A DNA stretch of 64,000 nucleotides from Flavobacteriales bacterium UBA2104 (GTDB lineage Bacteria; Bacteroidota; Bacteroidia; Flavobacteriales_D; Crocinitomicaceae). Made by a program: the position numbers and the translations under genes. The stretch is taken from the NCBI GenBank assembly GCA_002331485.1, contig DCYS01000037.1, positions 1 through 64,000 of the forward strand, in the 5' to 3' direction. The notes below the pieces were generated by a model. It saw only the letters and a program-made list of their open reading frames with translations, was not told the DNA's origin and did no database searches. Shown here one piece after another: positions 8,105-17,755 of the stretch (position 1 is the first letter of the stretch; every line of letters starts with the position of its first letter).

Positions 8105-11100
8105 ATGAAATTATATATATCTCTTATTTTTCTAGGCCTTCTAAGCTATTCAGCTTTTGGTCAAAGTACGAATTGTGACACCCCTACTCCAATTGATCTA
8201 TCATCAGGCTCTGAGTGTGTCAATGGTACCAACCAAGGTGCGACCTCAGAAAGTATCATGTATGGTGCTTGTAATGCAGCTCCAGCAAATGAGGTTTGGT
8301 ACACATATACAGTAACTGGCTCTCAAAATGATTTTCAATTAGATCCAGGAACAATGCAGGATGCTCAGATCGTTCTTTACACAGGCGGTTGTCCTGCAAA
8401 CGGTGGAGTTCTTGAGATCTGTGATAATGCAGCTGGTGGTAACGTTTTAAACATGAGTTATGGATTTGCAGTTGGAACTCAAGTTTGGGTTGGTGTGATG
8501 TCCGAATCAAACACAGATGGTACATTCCAGCTTTGTATTGATTCCCAAGCTCCAGATCCAACAGGAGGTAACACTTGTGCTGGTGCTATTCCAATTTGTG
8601 AAGGAACGATCACAGCTGATATATCAGGTCTAACTGCATCTGGGACTTTCCCTTCGTGTTTCTTCAGTGCGGTGAATCAAGATGTTTGGTATACTTTTGA
8701 AGTACTTCAAGGTGGTACTTTTGAGTGGACAGCCACTCCTACAGGTACTTCTTCAAACGTTGAGCTTGACTGGGCGCTTTATAATATTTCAGGTGGATGT
8801 CCTGGAACTGAAGTAGATTGTAATTACAACTATGATGGTGGAAATAATGCTGCTAACGGTCAAGTGCCTGGCGGAAATGGAGAGTTTAATCCGCCGAGTA
8901 ATTTGACTCCTGGTACGTACGCAGTTGTAGTCGATTATTTCTCTTCAACAGCAGCAGGAACAATGGACTTCACTGTAGGAAATGGTTCTGCCGTGATCGC
9001 ACCAAATGCTGATTTCACTATAAACCCTAACGGTGTTGTTTGTGGATCCAATGTAACCGTGAGTATTAACGATAATAGTATTGGTTCGGCTGAGTGGGAT
9101 TTTGGTGATGGAACTACATTCACTGGTAATAACCCTCCAGACGTTACTTACAATACTCCTGGTACTTACGCTATTACAGCAACAATTAATGGAGCATGTC
9201 CAAGTACACACACAGAATATGTAGAATTATTTGGACCACTTTCAGCCGTTACTGACTTTACAATTGAGTCTTGTCCAGGTGCATGCGATGGTTTGGCATC
9301 AGTTGTTCCTGATGGTGGAAGCGGTAATTACGATTACTCTTGGAATCCAGGTGGTCAAACCACACCTAACGTAAATGGATTGTGTGAAGGTTCTTACGAT
9401 GTAACTATTTCAGATCCTGTATGCGGTACGAATATTACTGAGACAGTAACACTTACTGCCCCGCCTTCATGTTGTTTACTGACTAACTTCACGGCAAACG
9501 TTTCAGCATGTGACCCGAATACTGGTACATACGACGTAACTGGAACTATTGAATTTACACAGCCGCCAACAACAGGACAATTAATTGTAGAAGATTGTAA
9601 CGGTAATCAACAAACATTTAACGCTCCGTTTACAAGTCCTACAAATTATAACTTGACTGGATTAACTGCAGACGGTGCAGCTTGTGATGTTACAGCGTAT
9701 TTCTCTGATGACGTGGGATGTACACAAAACATTCCTTACACAGCTCCAGATTGTCCATGTTTCTTTACGTTTTTGGATGTAAACATCTCCGCATGTAACC
9801 CGAATGATAATACATTTGAAATTACGGGAAGTGTTGAGTTCCAAAGTCCACCGACGACTGGACAATTAATTATTGAAGATTGTAATGGTAACCAACAAAC
9901 TTTCAATGCTCCATTTACGAGTCCAACGAACTATGCATTGACTGGAATAGATTCTGATGGAACCTTAGGATGTGATCTAACGGCATATTTTACTGATGAT
10001 GCGGCTTGTAACATCACATCAAACCCATTTGACTATCCAGAACCATGTCTATGTACAGCAGATGCAGGTACTTATTCTGATAATATCAATGGTAACAGTA
10101 CAAGTACGGGACCATACTTACTTTGTTTTGGGGATGAATTAGACATCACAGGTAATGGTGATTTCGGGGCATCTCAAGACTTTAATATTGGCGGTGTAAC
10201 TTACGACCCTGGAGTGTTCTTATTCGTTTATGATTGTCCACCTACGGTTTTCAATCCTGATGATATAAATAATGACCCTTGTTTATTAGGAATTGCTTCT
10301 AATCAGGATCAAGCCTGGACTATTGTTAACAATGCTGGAGATAATTCAACACTTTGGTTTGTGCCAATCACGATGTACAGTATGGTTGATAACATCTACG
10401 CAATTTCAATTAATGGTGGAGATTGGTGTTTTGATATGGGACCTGTATATGAAGTTACATTCCTTCAGGATATTACTACGAACATAGTGGAAGACTGTCA
10501 AGCTGGAGAAGCAGAAGTTACAATAAATGGAGGACAACCTTCATTTGATGGCAGTAACTTCACGATCTCAAACCTACAGCCAGGTTCAGCGTCTTTATCA
10601 ACGACAACTGTTGGAGACGGAGGAACTGTTACAATATCTGGTCTTGTAGACGGAGATAACTATTCTTTTGATATTGTAGATGATTCTGGTTGTCCTCAAA
10701 CGATATCTGGTACATTTACAGGAACAGAGGACCCTAGTTTTGATTACGCAACTGATACATATTGTCAAGATGAAGCTGATCCGGTAGCGAATATAACAGG
10801 TGTTCCTGGTGGAACATTCACAGTTGCTCCGGCTGGATTGACAATTAATCCAAATACTGGAGAGATCGACCTATCATCAGCGACAGGAACATATACTATA
10901 ACCTATACTTCTCCTGATCCTGTTTGTTTCGATCAAGCAACTTATGATGTAACCATTAATCCTGTTCCAGTTATTGATCCTCTTGCTGATCAGACGGCCT
11001 GTGGAAGTTACACACTTCCTGCAATTACAGGTACCGATCTAACTGGAAACGAATCGTACTATGATGCTCCAAACGGAGGAGGAAATGCTCTAAGTCCGGG

Positions 11101-12940
11101 TGACGTAATATCGACTCCAGGAACTACGACGCTTTACATTTATGATGAAACGGGTACAACACCAAATTGTGTTGATGAGCAAACGTTTGATGTTACGATC
11201 AACATTGCACCAAACTTGGATCAACTAAATAATCAGGTTGAATGTGATAGTTATACGTTACCCGCAATAACAGGTACTGATCTATCAGGAAATGAAGCTT
11301 ATTACGATGCTCCTAATGGCGGAGGAACACAATACAACCCTGGAGACAATATTACAACGCCAGGTACAACAACATTGTATATTTATGATGAAACAGGTAC
11401 GACTCCAAATTGCTTTGACGAGTTGACCTTTGACATTACAATAAACCCAACGCCTGTGTTCACTGTAGATTATACTGATCCAACGCTTTGTGGAGCGAAT
11501 GACGGTACGATAACTCTAAGCGGACTTCAACCCAATACAGCCTATGACGTTTCATATGATGATGACGGAACAACTGTTGGACCGACAAGTATGAATAGTG
11601 ATGCAGCAGGAGATATAGTTATAACTGGTCTAGGAGCTGGAACGTATTCTAACTTTGTTGTTTCGCTAAATGGATGTACAGGAACTGATAACTCATCGTT
11701 GAACCTCGTGGATCCAAATGCGCCATCTGTTGATGCTGGTCCAGATCAAGAGGTTTGTGAAGGAACAGATGTAACATTAACAGCTGGAAACCCGGATGGA
11801 GCTGTAATAGCTTGGAACAATGGTGTGACTGACGGCAATCCTTTCACTCCACCATTAGGAACAACGACTTACACAGTGACAGCTGATCTTGCAGGATGTA
11901 TTGCAACAGATCAAGTGAACGTGACCGTTAATCCGATACCAAATGTGAATGCCGGTAACGACGTATCGATCTGTGAAGGAGATGATGTCGTTCTTACAGG
12001 TTCTGGAGCTGATGTATACGTTTGGGATAATGGTGTAACTGACGGAGTTTCGTTTACACCTAATTCAACTACAACGTACACAGTAACTGGTACTACAGCT
12101 GCTGGATGTTCAAATACAGATGATGTAACTGTTAATGTTGAGCCTCTTCCAACTGTTAACTTTGAAGGACAGAATCTTACAGGGTGTGCTCCAGTGACTG
12201 CAACATTCACCAACTTGACAGGTGTTCAAGGAGGTACGTGTACATGGAATTTCGGTGACGGTTCAACCGCAATCGGATGTGGACAGGTATCCAATACTTT
12301 CGAAAATCCAGGATGCTATGATGTTACACTTGAGGTAACAACTGCTAATGGTTGTACATCAACATTAACTTTAGAAGATTATGTTTGTGTGGGTGGATAC
12401 CCAGACGCATCATTTACATTCACTCCAAATGAGTTGACTAACATCAATACTGAAGTAAACTTCACGAATACTTCAAATGGAGCGGACACTTATGAATGGG
12501 ACTTCGGTGACGGACAAGGTAGCAGCGCAGTCAATCCAAATCATGATTACCCAGGAACTGCTGAGGATTATGAAATTGAGTTAGTCGCTATTAACAACGA
12601 AGGTTGTACAGACACTGCTTATGCCGTGATTAATGTAAGGGAAGAATTGATCTTTTACGTTCCTAATACGTTTACACCAGATAAAGATGACTTTAACGAG
12701 GTCTTCAAACCAATATTTACAAGTGGATTTGATCCTTTCAGCTATAATCTATTAATATTTAATAGATGGGGCGAAGTGATTTTCGAATCAAATGATTCAG
12801 AAGTTGGTTGGGACGGAACATATGGTGCTGAATCTGATAGAATTGTCAAAGACGGCACGTACGTTTGGAAAATAACTTACAAGCGAAAAGGAATAGATGA
12901 ACGTCAAATTGCAGTGGGACATGTGAATGTTCTAAAGTAA
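8105..12940 (+). CDS. Giant T9SS-secreted PKD adhesin with gliding-associated C-terminal domain
   Basis: A 1611-residue secreted protein. It has a signal peptide (residues 1-20), two N-terminal beta domains (about 24-150 and 155-295, each with VWYTY/VWYTF), a PKD domain (about 299-375, WDFGDGT), a SprB-like repeat (about 380-450), a duplicated Cys-rich module (about 457-649), a second duplicated module (about 957-1118), Ig-like repeats with CEGTDVTL/CEGDDVVL (about 1205-1350) and two more PKD domains near 1380 and 1467. Residues from about 1515 (FYVPNTFTPDKDDFNEVF to the end) match the gliding motility-associated C-terminal domain (CHU_C/TIGR04131), a type B sorting signal for the type IX secretion system. 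Many paired cysteines suggest disulfides. It probably works in adhesion or gliding. A strong terminator follows. Confidence 0.93.
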   Translation: MKLYISLIFLGLLSYSAFGQSTNCDTPTPIDLSSGSECVNGTNQGATSESIMYGACNAAPANEVWYTYTVTGSQNDFQLDPGTMQDAQIVLYTGGCPANGGVLEICDNAAGGNVLNMSYGFAVGTQVWVGVMSESNTDGTFQLCIDSQAPDPTGGNTCAGAIPICEGTITADISGLTASGTFPSCFFSAVNQDVWYTFEVLQGGTFEWTATPTGTSSNVELDWALYNISGGCPGTEVDCNYNYDGGNNAANGQVPGGNGEFNPPSNLTPGTYAVVVDYFSSTAAGTMDFTVGNGSAVIAPNADFTINPNGVVCGSNVTVSINDNSIGSAEWDFGDGTTFTGNNPPDVTYNTPGTYAITATINGACPSTHTEYVELFGPLSAVTDFTIESCPGACDGLASVVPDGGSGNYDYSWNPGGQTTPNVNGLCEGSYDVTISDPVCGTNITETVTLTAPPSCCLLTNFTANVSACDPNTGTYDVTGTIEFTQPPTTGQLIVEDCNGNQQTFNAPFTSPTNYNLTGLTADGAACDVTAYFSDDVGCTQNIPYTAPDCPCFFTFLDVNISACNPNDNTFEITGSVEFQSPPTTGQLIIEDCNGNQQTFNAPFTSPTNYALTGIDSDGTLGCDLTAYFTDDAACNITSNPFDYPEPCLCTADAGTYSDNINGNSTSTGPYLLCFGDELDITGNGDFGASQDFNIGGVTYDPGVFLFVYDCPPTVFNPDDINNDPCLLGIASNQDQAWTIVNNAGDNSTLWFVPITMYSMVDNIYAISINGGDWCFDMGPVYEVTFLQDITTNIVEDCQAGEAEVTINGGQPSFDGSNFTISNLQPGSASLSTTTVGDGGTVTISGLVDGDNYSFDIVDDSGCPQTISGTFTGTEDPSFDYATDTYCQDEADPVANITGVPGGTFTVAPAGLTINPNTGEIDLSSATGTYTITYTSPDPVCFDQATYDVTINPVPVIDPLADQTACGSYTLPAITGTDLTGNESYYDAPNGGGNALSPGDVISTPGTTTLYIYDETGTTPNCVDEQTFDVTINIAPNLDQLNNQVECDSYTLPAITGTDLSGNEAYYDAPNGGGTQYNPGDNITTPGTTTLYIYDETGTTPNCFDELTFDITINPTPVFTVDYTDPTLCGANDGTITLSGLQPNTAYDVSYDDDGTTVGPTSMNSDAAGDIVITGLGAGTYSNFVVSLNGCTGTDNSSLNLVDPNAPSVDAGPDQEVCEGTDVTLTAGNPDGAVIAWNNGVTDGNPFTPPLGTTTYTVTADLAGCIATDQVNVTVNPIPNVNAGNDVSICEGDDVVLTGSGADVYVWDNGVTDGVSFTPNSTTTYTVTGTTAAGCSNTDDVTVNVEPLPTVNFEGQNLTGCAPVTATFTNLTGVQGGTCTWNFGDGSTAIGCGQVSNTFENPGCYDVTLEVTTANGCTSTLTLEDYVCVGGYPDASFTFTPNELTNINTEVNFTNTSNGADTYEWDFGDGQGSSAVNPNHDYPGTAEDYEIELVAINNEGCTDTAYAVINVREELIFYVPNTFTPDKDDFNEVFKPIFTSGFDPFSYNLLIFNRWGEVIFESNDSEVGWDGTYGAESDRIVKDGTYVWKITYKRKGIDERQIAVGHVNVLK
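9473..10051 (+). repeat. Tandem duplicated protein module inside the adhesin (2 units)
   Basis: Units 9473-9757 and 9758-10051 encode near-identical blocks, including QLIVEDCNGNQQTFNAPF versus QLIIEDCNGNQQTFNAPF and SPTNYNLTG versus SPTNYALTG. Third-codon positions differ at many sites although the amino acids match, so the copies are not recent. Confidence 0.85.
10973..11458 (+). repeat. Second tandem duplicated module inside the adhesin (2 units of 243 bases)
   Basis: Units 10973-11215 and 11216-11458 encode blocks sharing SYTLPAITGTDL, YYDAPNGGG and the segment PGTTTLYIYDETGTTPNC. Protein conservation is high and synonymous differences are common between the copies. Confidence 0.85.
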
Positions 12941-12957
12941 AGCGAAATGATAAGTAC

Positions 12958-12993
12958 AAAAAAAAGCCTGAGCGAATCGCTCAGGCTTTTTTT
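12958..12993. terminator. Bidirectional intrinsic terminator
   Basis: A perfect 9-base stem, GCCTGAGCG at 12966-12974 and CGCTCAGGC at 12978-12986 with loop AAT, is flanked by an A-run before and seven T after. It sits between the convergent adhesin and proA genes and can serve both. Confidence 0.93.
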
Positions 12994-13007
12994 GTTAGCA
13001 ATATGAA

Positions 13008-14207
13008 TTATTGACGAATATGACCATCGCCAAATACGTAGTATTTATTCGTCGTAAGTTGCTTTAATCCAAGTGGGCCTCTATGGTGTAACTTATCAGT
13101 ACTAATAGCTAGCTCTGCTCCTACTCCCATTTGTCCACCATCTGTGAACCTAGAAGACGCATTTTGATAAACAGCAGCACTATCAACTTGCTCCATAAAA
13201 GTCTGAGCTTCTTCTGAATTTTCAGTCATGATAACACTTGAATGATGACCCGAGTGATCATTGATCTTTACAATTGCCTCATCAAGAGAAGAAACAGATC
13301 CAATTAAGATCTTCATAGCTAAAAACTCTTCTTCCCATGTATCCTTGCTTGGCATCTTGTCAGCATCAGTCAAAACTTTACTCACTTCATCATCAACCAT
13401 GACATGAACATCCAATTTCTCTAAAGCACCTTTAAGATCCTTTAGTTTTTCTTCATAGTTTTCAACGTTCTTATCCATCAACACCTTATCAAGAGCATTA
13501 CATCCTGAGATCTTATCAGTTTTAGCATTGATGATAACTTTTACCGTTTTCGCCCAATCTGCTTTTGGAGAAACATATAGGAAATTATTACCACGTCCAC
13601 TGATCAAAACAGCACATTTAGCATGTTGCTTTACGAATTCAATAAGACGCTCCCCTCCTCGAGGCACTATTAGGTCAAGTTTTTCTGTTGGATTTCTCAA
13701 GAACTCTTGAGTTTGCTCTCGATTCATTTCCAGCATCTTAATCCAGTTTGTTTCAAGACCGTTTTCTTTCAATGCCTCATGCCAGCAGTCTACAAGAACT
13801 TTATTACTGTGGTATGCCTCTCGACCTCCTTTAAGTAAAATCTTGTTATTTGCCTTAAATGCAAGAACTGCTGCCTCAATCGTAACATCAGGCCGCGATT
13901 CATAAATAATCATGATCGTTCCAAAGGGATCCGTCTTATTGATGATCTCTAAACCTGAGTCTAATGTGATCGATGAAATCTCATTTCCAACAGGGTCATC
14001 CTGATCTTTAACCTCTCGGATGGCCTGGATCATTCCATCAACCTTTGAATCATCAACGACCAAACGATCGTATAGCGCCTGATCATCTCTTTCAAATGCC
14101 TCTAAGTCTTTCTTGTTTTCTGCAATTATTTCTTCTCTTCGTCTATCAATGATGTCCATCATCGACTGCAATACTTCGTTCTTCTTGTCTGTAGTTAAAA
14201 ACTTCAT
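13008..14207 (-). CDS. proA: Glutamate-5-semialdehyde dehydrogenase (gamma-glutamyl phosphate reductase)
   Basis: A 399-residue enzyme for the second step of proline synthesis, NADPH-dependent reduction of gamma-glutamyl phosphate to glutamate-5-semialdehyde in the cytosol. Visible motifs are IYESRPDVTIEA, LKGGREA, LIVPRGGERLIEFV and the active-site Cys236 in DKISGCNALDKVL, which corresponds to the SVCNALE motif of characterised ProA. The stretch before the Cys (VLISGRGNNFLYVSPKAD) departs from the usual GxCHxYVD form, so it is a divergent but intact member. The gene is last in the proC-proB-proA run, 24 bases after proB. Confidence 0.95.
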   Translation of the reverse strand: MKFLTTDKKNEVLQSMMDIIDRRREEIIAENKKDLEAFERDDQALYDRLVVDDSKVDGMIQAIREVKDQDDPVGNEISSITLDSGLEIINKTDPFGTIMIIYESRPDVTIEAAVLAFKANNKILLKGGREAYHSNKVLVDCWHEALKENGLETNWIKMLEMNREQTQEFLRNPTEKLDLIVPRGGERLIEFVKQHAKCAVLISGRGNNFLYVSPKADWAKTVKVIINAKTDKISGCNALDKVLMDKNVENYEEKLKDLKGALEKLDVHVMVDDEVSKVLTDADKMPSKDTWEEEFLAMKILIGSVSSLDEAIVKINDHSGHHSSVIMTENSEEAQTFMEQVDSAAVYQNASSRFTDGGQMGVGAELAISTDKLHHRGPLGLKQLTTNKYYVFGDGHIRQ

Positions 14208-14231
14208 AGTTTGTAATTTTCTCTTTTTAAT

Positions 14232-15011
14232 TTATTCTGAAATAAACTTAGTTCCGACTTTCTTACCATTAACAATGTCAATGATAATATCTTCCTCTTT
14301 TCCATTCGCGATGAACGTAGGAATTTCCTTGTTCGCTGTTGATTTAGCGATCTTCAGTTTAGACTCCATTCCTCCTCTTCCTTCGCCTTCACCTTTGTCC
14401 GATTCCTGAACATATTTTTCAACATTCTGATCAACTTTAACGCGGTGAAGAAGTTCTGAATCGTCATCCTCAGGATGTCCTGTGTAAAGACCATCTATAT
14501 CAGTGAGCATTATCAACATATCAGCATCCACCAATTCTGCCACAAGGCTCGCTAGCTCATCATTATCAGAGAACATCGACATTGTAAGTGAAACAGCATC
14601 ATCTTCGTTGGCAATCGGAACAATTCCTTCTGCCAGCAATCCTTCATAACAATTGATCATATTCTCTCTATACTTTCCAGGAGCGAAGTCTCTTTTGGTC
14701 GCAAGAACCTGAGCACAACGCATTCCAAAATCATGGAACATTGAATAATAATGACGCATCAACCTTGGCTGACCCACAGAAGAAAATATTTGCCTACGAG
14801 TAGACGGATCTTCTGCAGCGCAATCTCCCAATACCTCTTTACCTGCTATGGCTGATCCAGAAGAAACCAGGATAGTTATAATATCACGCTCGTATAAATA
14901 AGCAATTTGACGAACCAAATTCTTCAGTATTGGCCCTACAATTCTGTTGTTTCTATTGGTCATTACATTAGTTCCAACTTTGACAACTACTCTTTTCTTA
15001 AAATTTTCCAA
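14232..15011 (-). CDS. proB: Glutamate 5-kinase lacking the PUA domain
   Basis: A 259-residue amino-acid kinase that phosphorylates glutamate to start proline synthesis. Motifs are VVVKVGTNVMTN at the N-terminus (ATP site), ILVSSGSAIAGK, IVPIANEDDAVS, SDNDELASLVAELVDADML and LTDIDGLYTGHP. Long ProB proteins, as in E. coli (367 residues), add a C-terminal PUA domain; here the protein ends right after the kinase domain, a known short form. It lies 10 bases after proC and 24 before proA. Feedback inhibition by proline is usual in the family, but cannot be judged here. Confidence 0.94.
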   Translation of the reverse strand: MENFKKRVVVKVGTNVMTNRNNRIVGPILKNLVRQIAYLYERDIITILVSSGSAIAGKEVLGDCAAEDPSTRRQIFSSVGQPRLMRHYYSMFHDFGMRCAQVLATKRDFAPGKYRENMINCYEGLLAEGIVPIANEDDAVSLTMSMFSDNDELASLVAELVDADMLIMLTDIDGLYTGHPEDDDSELLHRVKVDQNVEKYVQESDKGEGEGRGGMESKLKIAKSTANKEIPTFIANGKEEDIIIDIVNGKKVGTKFISE

Positions 15012-15021
15012 AACGTATAGA

Positions 15022-15834
15022 TTATTGATTAGATTCTTCTCCTAACTCCACAGCACGGTCGAATGCCGCATATGCTGCTTCCTTAATGAGTTCTTTAATA
15101 TTGTTATCATCCATTGAATCAAGTGCAGCCTGAGTTGTTCCACCCTTAGAAGCTACCCTGTCCATCCATGTTTGAGGAGTCAGGTTTGACTCGTTGAATA
15201 ATTTCACAGCTCCTTCAAAAGTTGTACTCACTAAAACTCTTGAGTCATTGTCAGAGAAGCCCATTTTTTTAGCTGCTTCCAACATTGAATTCATGAAATA
15301 GAAAACATAAGCAGGTCCACTACCCGAAATACCAGTGGATTTATCTATAAATGCTTCGGAGTCCACGTGTATGGATTCTCCGGTGGTATCAAGTAGGTTT
15401 CTTACCATTAACAGCTCAACTCTTGAGACAGCCTCAGATTCTGTGAAAGAAGTTACTCCTCTACCCACTTTGGCGGGCAGGTTAGGCATTGTTCTTATGA
15501 CTTTAGAAGCTCCTAAGGCCTCTTTAATGAAATCAATCTTTACACCAGCCATCAGTGATACGAATATCTGCTGGTTATTGATCATAGGTTTCATTTTTTT
15601 GAACAGATCCTCACAATGGTAAGGTTTTACCGCAACGAAAACGATATCTGCCTGAGGAAGACAATCCTCCAGCTTTTCAAAAACGTTAAATTCTGGATTT
15701 TCATTAAGTCGTGCGATTGTTTCGGCGCTCAGATCATGGATCATCAACTTTCTTCTGTTCAACAATGGCGATTCAGCCATTCCTTCTGAGTAAGTTAATC
15801 CCATGTTTCCACCACCAATTACTAAAACTTTCAT
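15022..15834 (-). CDS. proC: Pyrroline-5-carboxylate reductase
   Basis: A 270-residue NAD(P)H-dependent enzyme for the last step of proline synthesis. It has a Rossmann nucleotide site at the N-terminus (VLVIGGGNMGLTYSEG), VFVAVKPYHCED, VIRTMPNLPAKVGRG and the C-terminal signature SGSGPAYVFYFMNSMLEAAKKMG, with TPQTWMDRVASKGGTTQAALD near the end. The Asn-Gly-rich turn and GGTT active-site segment are intact. As first gene of proC-proB-proA, it gives a complete three-step pathway in one transcription unit, which is uncommonly tidy since these genes are often scattered. Confidence 0.95.
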   Translation of the reverse strand: MKVLVIGGGNMGLTYSEGMAESPLLNRRKLMIHDLSAETIARLNENPEFNVFEKLEDCLPQADIVFVAVKPYHCEDLFKKMKPMINNQQIFVSLMAGVKIDFIKEALGASKVIRTMPNLPAKVGRGVTSFTESEAVSRVELLMVRNLLDTTGESIHVDSEAFIDKSTGISGSGPAYVFYFMNSMLEAAKKMGFSDNDSRVLVSTTFEGAVKLFNESNLTPQTWMDRVASKGGTTQAALDSMDDNNIKELIKEAAYAAFDRAVELGEESNQ

Positions 15835-16145
15835 TTGTTTCTTTTAAAAGGTTTGTATTATTTATAACCGTGTACTACAACTATTGTTCTATTGCACCCC
15901 TTATCTAAAACTATTTTGAATAAGTCGCCAACATGACATAAAGATATTCTTAAACAATTGATAATCAACGTTTTTCACTTAAAGCATTAAAAGTAAATTA
16001 TGTCATGATAATTTGTCACCTTTCTGATATTATATTTTCTTGAGCACAATTTTTTCTGATTATTGTTATAAGGAAATCCAAATCAGTTACATTTACGTAT
16101 ATACATCAAAGATATTTTCGAAACGTTGAAAAACGAGCATTAACC
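15835..16145. other. Intergenic region between divergent proC and arsS
   Basis: These 311 bases hold no plausible gene. A 10-base inverted repeat, CATGACATAA at 15932-15941 and TTATGTCATG at 15998-16007, is the clearest structure. On the plus strand TACATTTA at 16088-16095 is one base from the Bacteroidota -7 consensus, with a TTG at 16063-16065; on the minus strand TAGTTTTA (15913-15906) is likewise one mismatch off for proC. The rest is AT-rich without further pattern. Confidence 0.5.
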
Positions 16146-17210
16146 ATGAGTACAACAACAAAGAAGAAAAAATTACAATCACTTCAAAAAAGAGGTAGTT
16201 ACCTATCTCAAGCACAGAATCAAATTAATCTTCTTGAAAAAGAGAAGCTTCACGGAACTAGGTTTTCTGAAAAATTAAAGGAACATGGTCAATTTCCTCT
16301 TAAACCAGATCCGCTAGAGATCATGCAGGTGAATGTAGGATACATGTGCGATCTTACTTGCGAACATTGTCATGTCGATGCTGGTCCCGATCGAAAAGAG
16401 ATCATGACTCAGGAAACAATGGAACTCATATTAAAAGCCATTGATCAGGTAGGAGTGAAAACCGTTGATCTAACTGGCGGTGCACCTGAAATGAATCCTA
16501 ACTTCAAATGGTTTGTGGAGGAGCTTTCAAAGAGAAATGTACATGTAATTGTAAGAAGTAACTTGACGATACTTGTTTCCAATAAGAATTTTAGAACTTA
16601 TCCAGAATTCATGAAAGAACATGGAATTGAGATAATTGCTTCATTACCTTGCTATACGCAGGATAACGTTGATAAACAAAGAGGTTCTGGTGTCTTTAAC
16701 CGATCAATCGAAGCTCTTCGTGTACTTAATGAATTAGGATACGGTAAAGAGGGTTCCGGATTAGATCTACACCTCGTATTTAATCCTGGAGGTGCAAGTT
16801 TACCGCCAGATCAAAAAGGATTAGAAAACGATTATAAAATTAGATTGAAAGAAGATTGGGGCATTGAATTCAATAATCTTTATACCATCACTAATCTTCC
16901 CATATCACGTTATTTAGATTTCTTATTGGCAGCCGATAAATATGAATCTTACATGGATACCTTAGTAAATGCATATAATCCAGTGGCTGCGGATAATGTA
17001 ATGTGTAAGAACACTTTATCGATCGACTGGGAAGGATATATGTATGATTGTGATTTCAACCAAATGCTACAGCTGAAAGTGGCTGGAGATCGCCAACACA
17101 TTAAAGATTTTAATCACAAGGAAATATTGAATCGCTATATCAAAATCGGTCAGCATTGCTACGGGTGTACAGCGGGAGCTGGATCGAGTTGTCAGGGTAC
17201 AACCGTTTAA
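16146..17210 (+). CDS. arsS: Arsenosugar-biosynthesis radical SAM protein ArsS
   Basis: A 354-residue radical SAM enzyme. The iron-sulfur motif is C68-x3-C72-x2-C75 (MCDLTCEHCHVDAGPDRKEIM), followed by DLTGGAPEMNP. The C-terminal half carries the DUF3641 Cys-rich domain typical of ArsS: CKNTLSIDWEGYMYDCDFNQML and the ending CYGCTAGAGSSCQGT. Known ArsS acts in making arsenosugars from methylated arsenic and SAM; some homologues contain selenocysteine, but all visible positions here are ordinary Cys codons. It leads a trio with a rhodanese protein and a TIGR04282-type transferase. No ArsM methyltransferase is encoded in the window. Confidence 0.9.
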   Translation: MSTTTKKKKLQSLQKRGSYLSQAQNQINLLEKEKLHGTRFSEKLKEHGQFPLKPDPLEIMQVNVGYMCDLTCEHCHVDAGPDRKEIMTQETMELILKAIDQVGVKTVDLTGGAPEMNPNFKWFVEELSKRNVHVIVRSNLTILVSNKNFRTYPEFMKEHGIEIIASLPCYTQDNVDKQRGSGVFNRSIEALRVLNELGYGKEGSGLDLHLVFNPGGASLPPDQKGLENDYKIRLKEDWGIEFNNLYTITNLPISRYLDFLLAADKYESYMDTLVNAYNPVAADNVMCKNTLSIDWEGYMYDCDFNQMLQLKVAGDRQHIKDFNHKEILNRYIKIGQHCYGCTAGAGSSCQGTTV

Positions 17211-17248
17211 TAATTTTTGGCGTACGATTTGATAAATAAGTAGTATAA

Positions 17249-17755
17249 ATGCTTCAGAAGTTCACCATACCCGTTGTTTTTCTTTTGCTTGTAAGCTTTG
17301 GGTTTACGCAAGAAATATCCCCTGCTTATAAGAATATGATCGAACGGAAATACAATTTTCCAACTATTCCAGCTGATAGTGTTCAGGCTCATCTGACTGA
17401 TGACAATTATATTCTTCTAGACACACGTGAGAACGAAGAATATGAAGTTTCGCATCTTCCCGGTGCCATTGATTTCGGATATGATCACCCAAACTACAGT
17501 GCCTTACCAGAAGCAGACACCTCAAAAACTATTGTGGTATATTGTTCGATCGGGGTGAGAAGCGAAAACATTGCCAAAGTATTGAAGAAAAGAGGCTTTA
17601 CAAAAGTCTATAATATGTATGGTGGTATCTTTTTATGGGCTGATCAGTTCAGACCAATGGAGGACGATCAGGGTTCTTCTACAAAGAAAGTGCATGGATA
17701 TAATAAGTTCTGGGGACGTTGGATAGAAAAAGCACCTGTTGTTTATGGAGAATAA
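17249..17755 (+). CDS. Secreted or anchored rhodanese-domain protein
   Basis: A 168-residue protein with an N-terminal hydrophobic signal (residues 5-20, ending FGFTQ), so it probably acts in the periplasm. A single rhodanese domain follows: YILLDTRENEEYEVSHLPGA, then the active loop with Cys99 in VVYCSIGVRSENIA, and VYNMYGGIFLWA. The loop has the length of sulfur-transfer rhodaneses. It starts 38 bases after arsS and overlaps the next gene by 11 bases, so the three form an operon. Sulfur or selenium handling for the arsS pathway is a reasonable inference; a direct role has not been shown. Confidence 0.88.
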   Translation: MLQKFTIPVVFLLLVSFGFTQEISPAYKNMIERKYNFPTIPADSVQAHLTDDNYILLDTRENEEYEVSHLPGAIDFGYDHPNYSALPEADTSKTIVVYCSIGVRSENIAKVLKKRGFTKVYNMYGGIFLWADQFRPMEDDQGSSTKKVHGYNKFWGRWIEKAPVVYGE

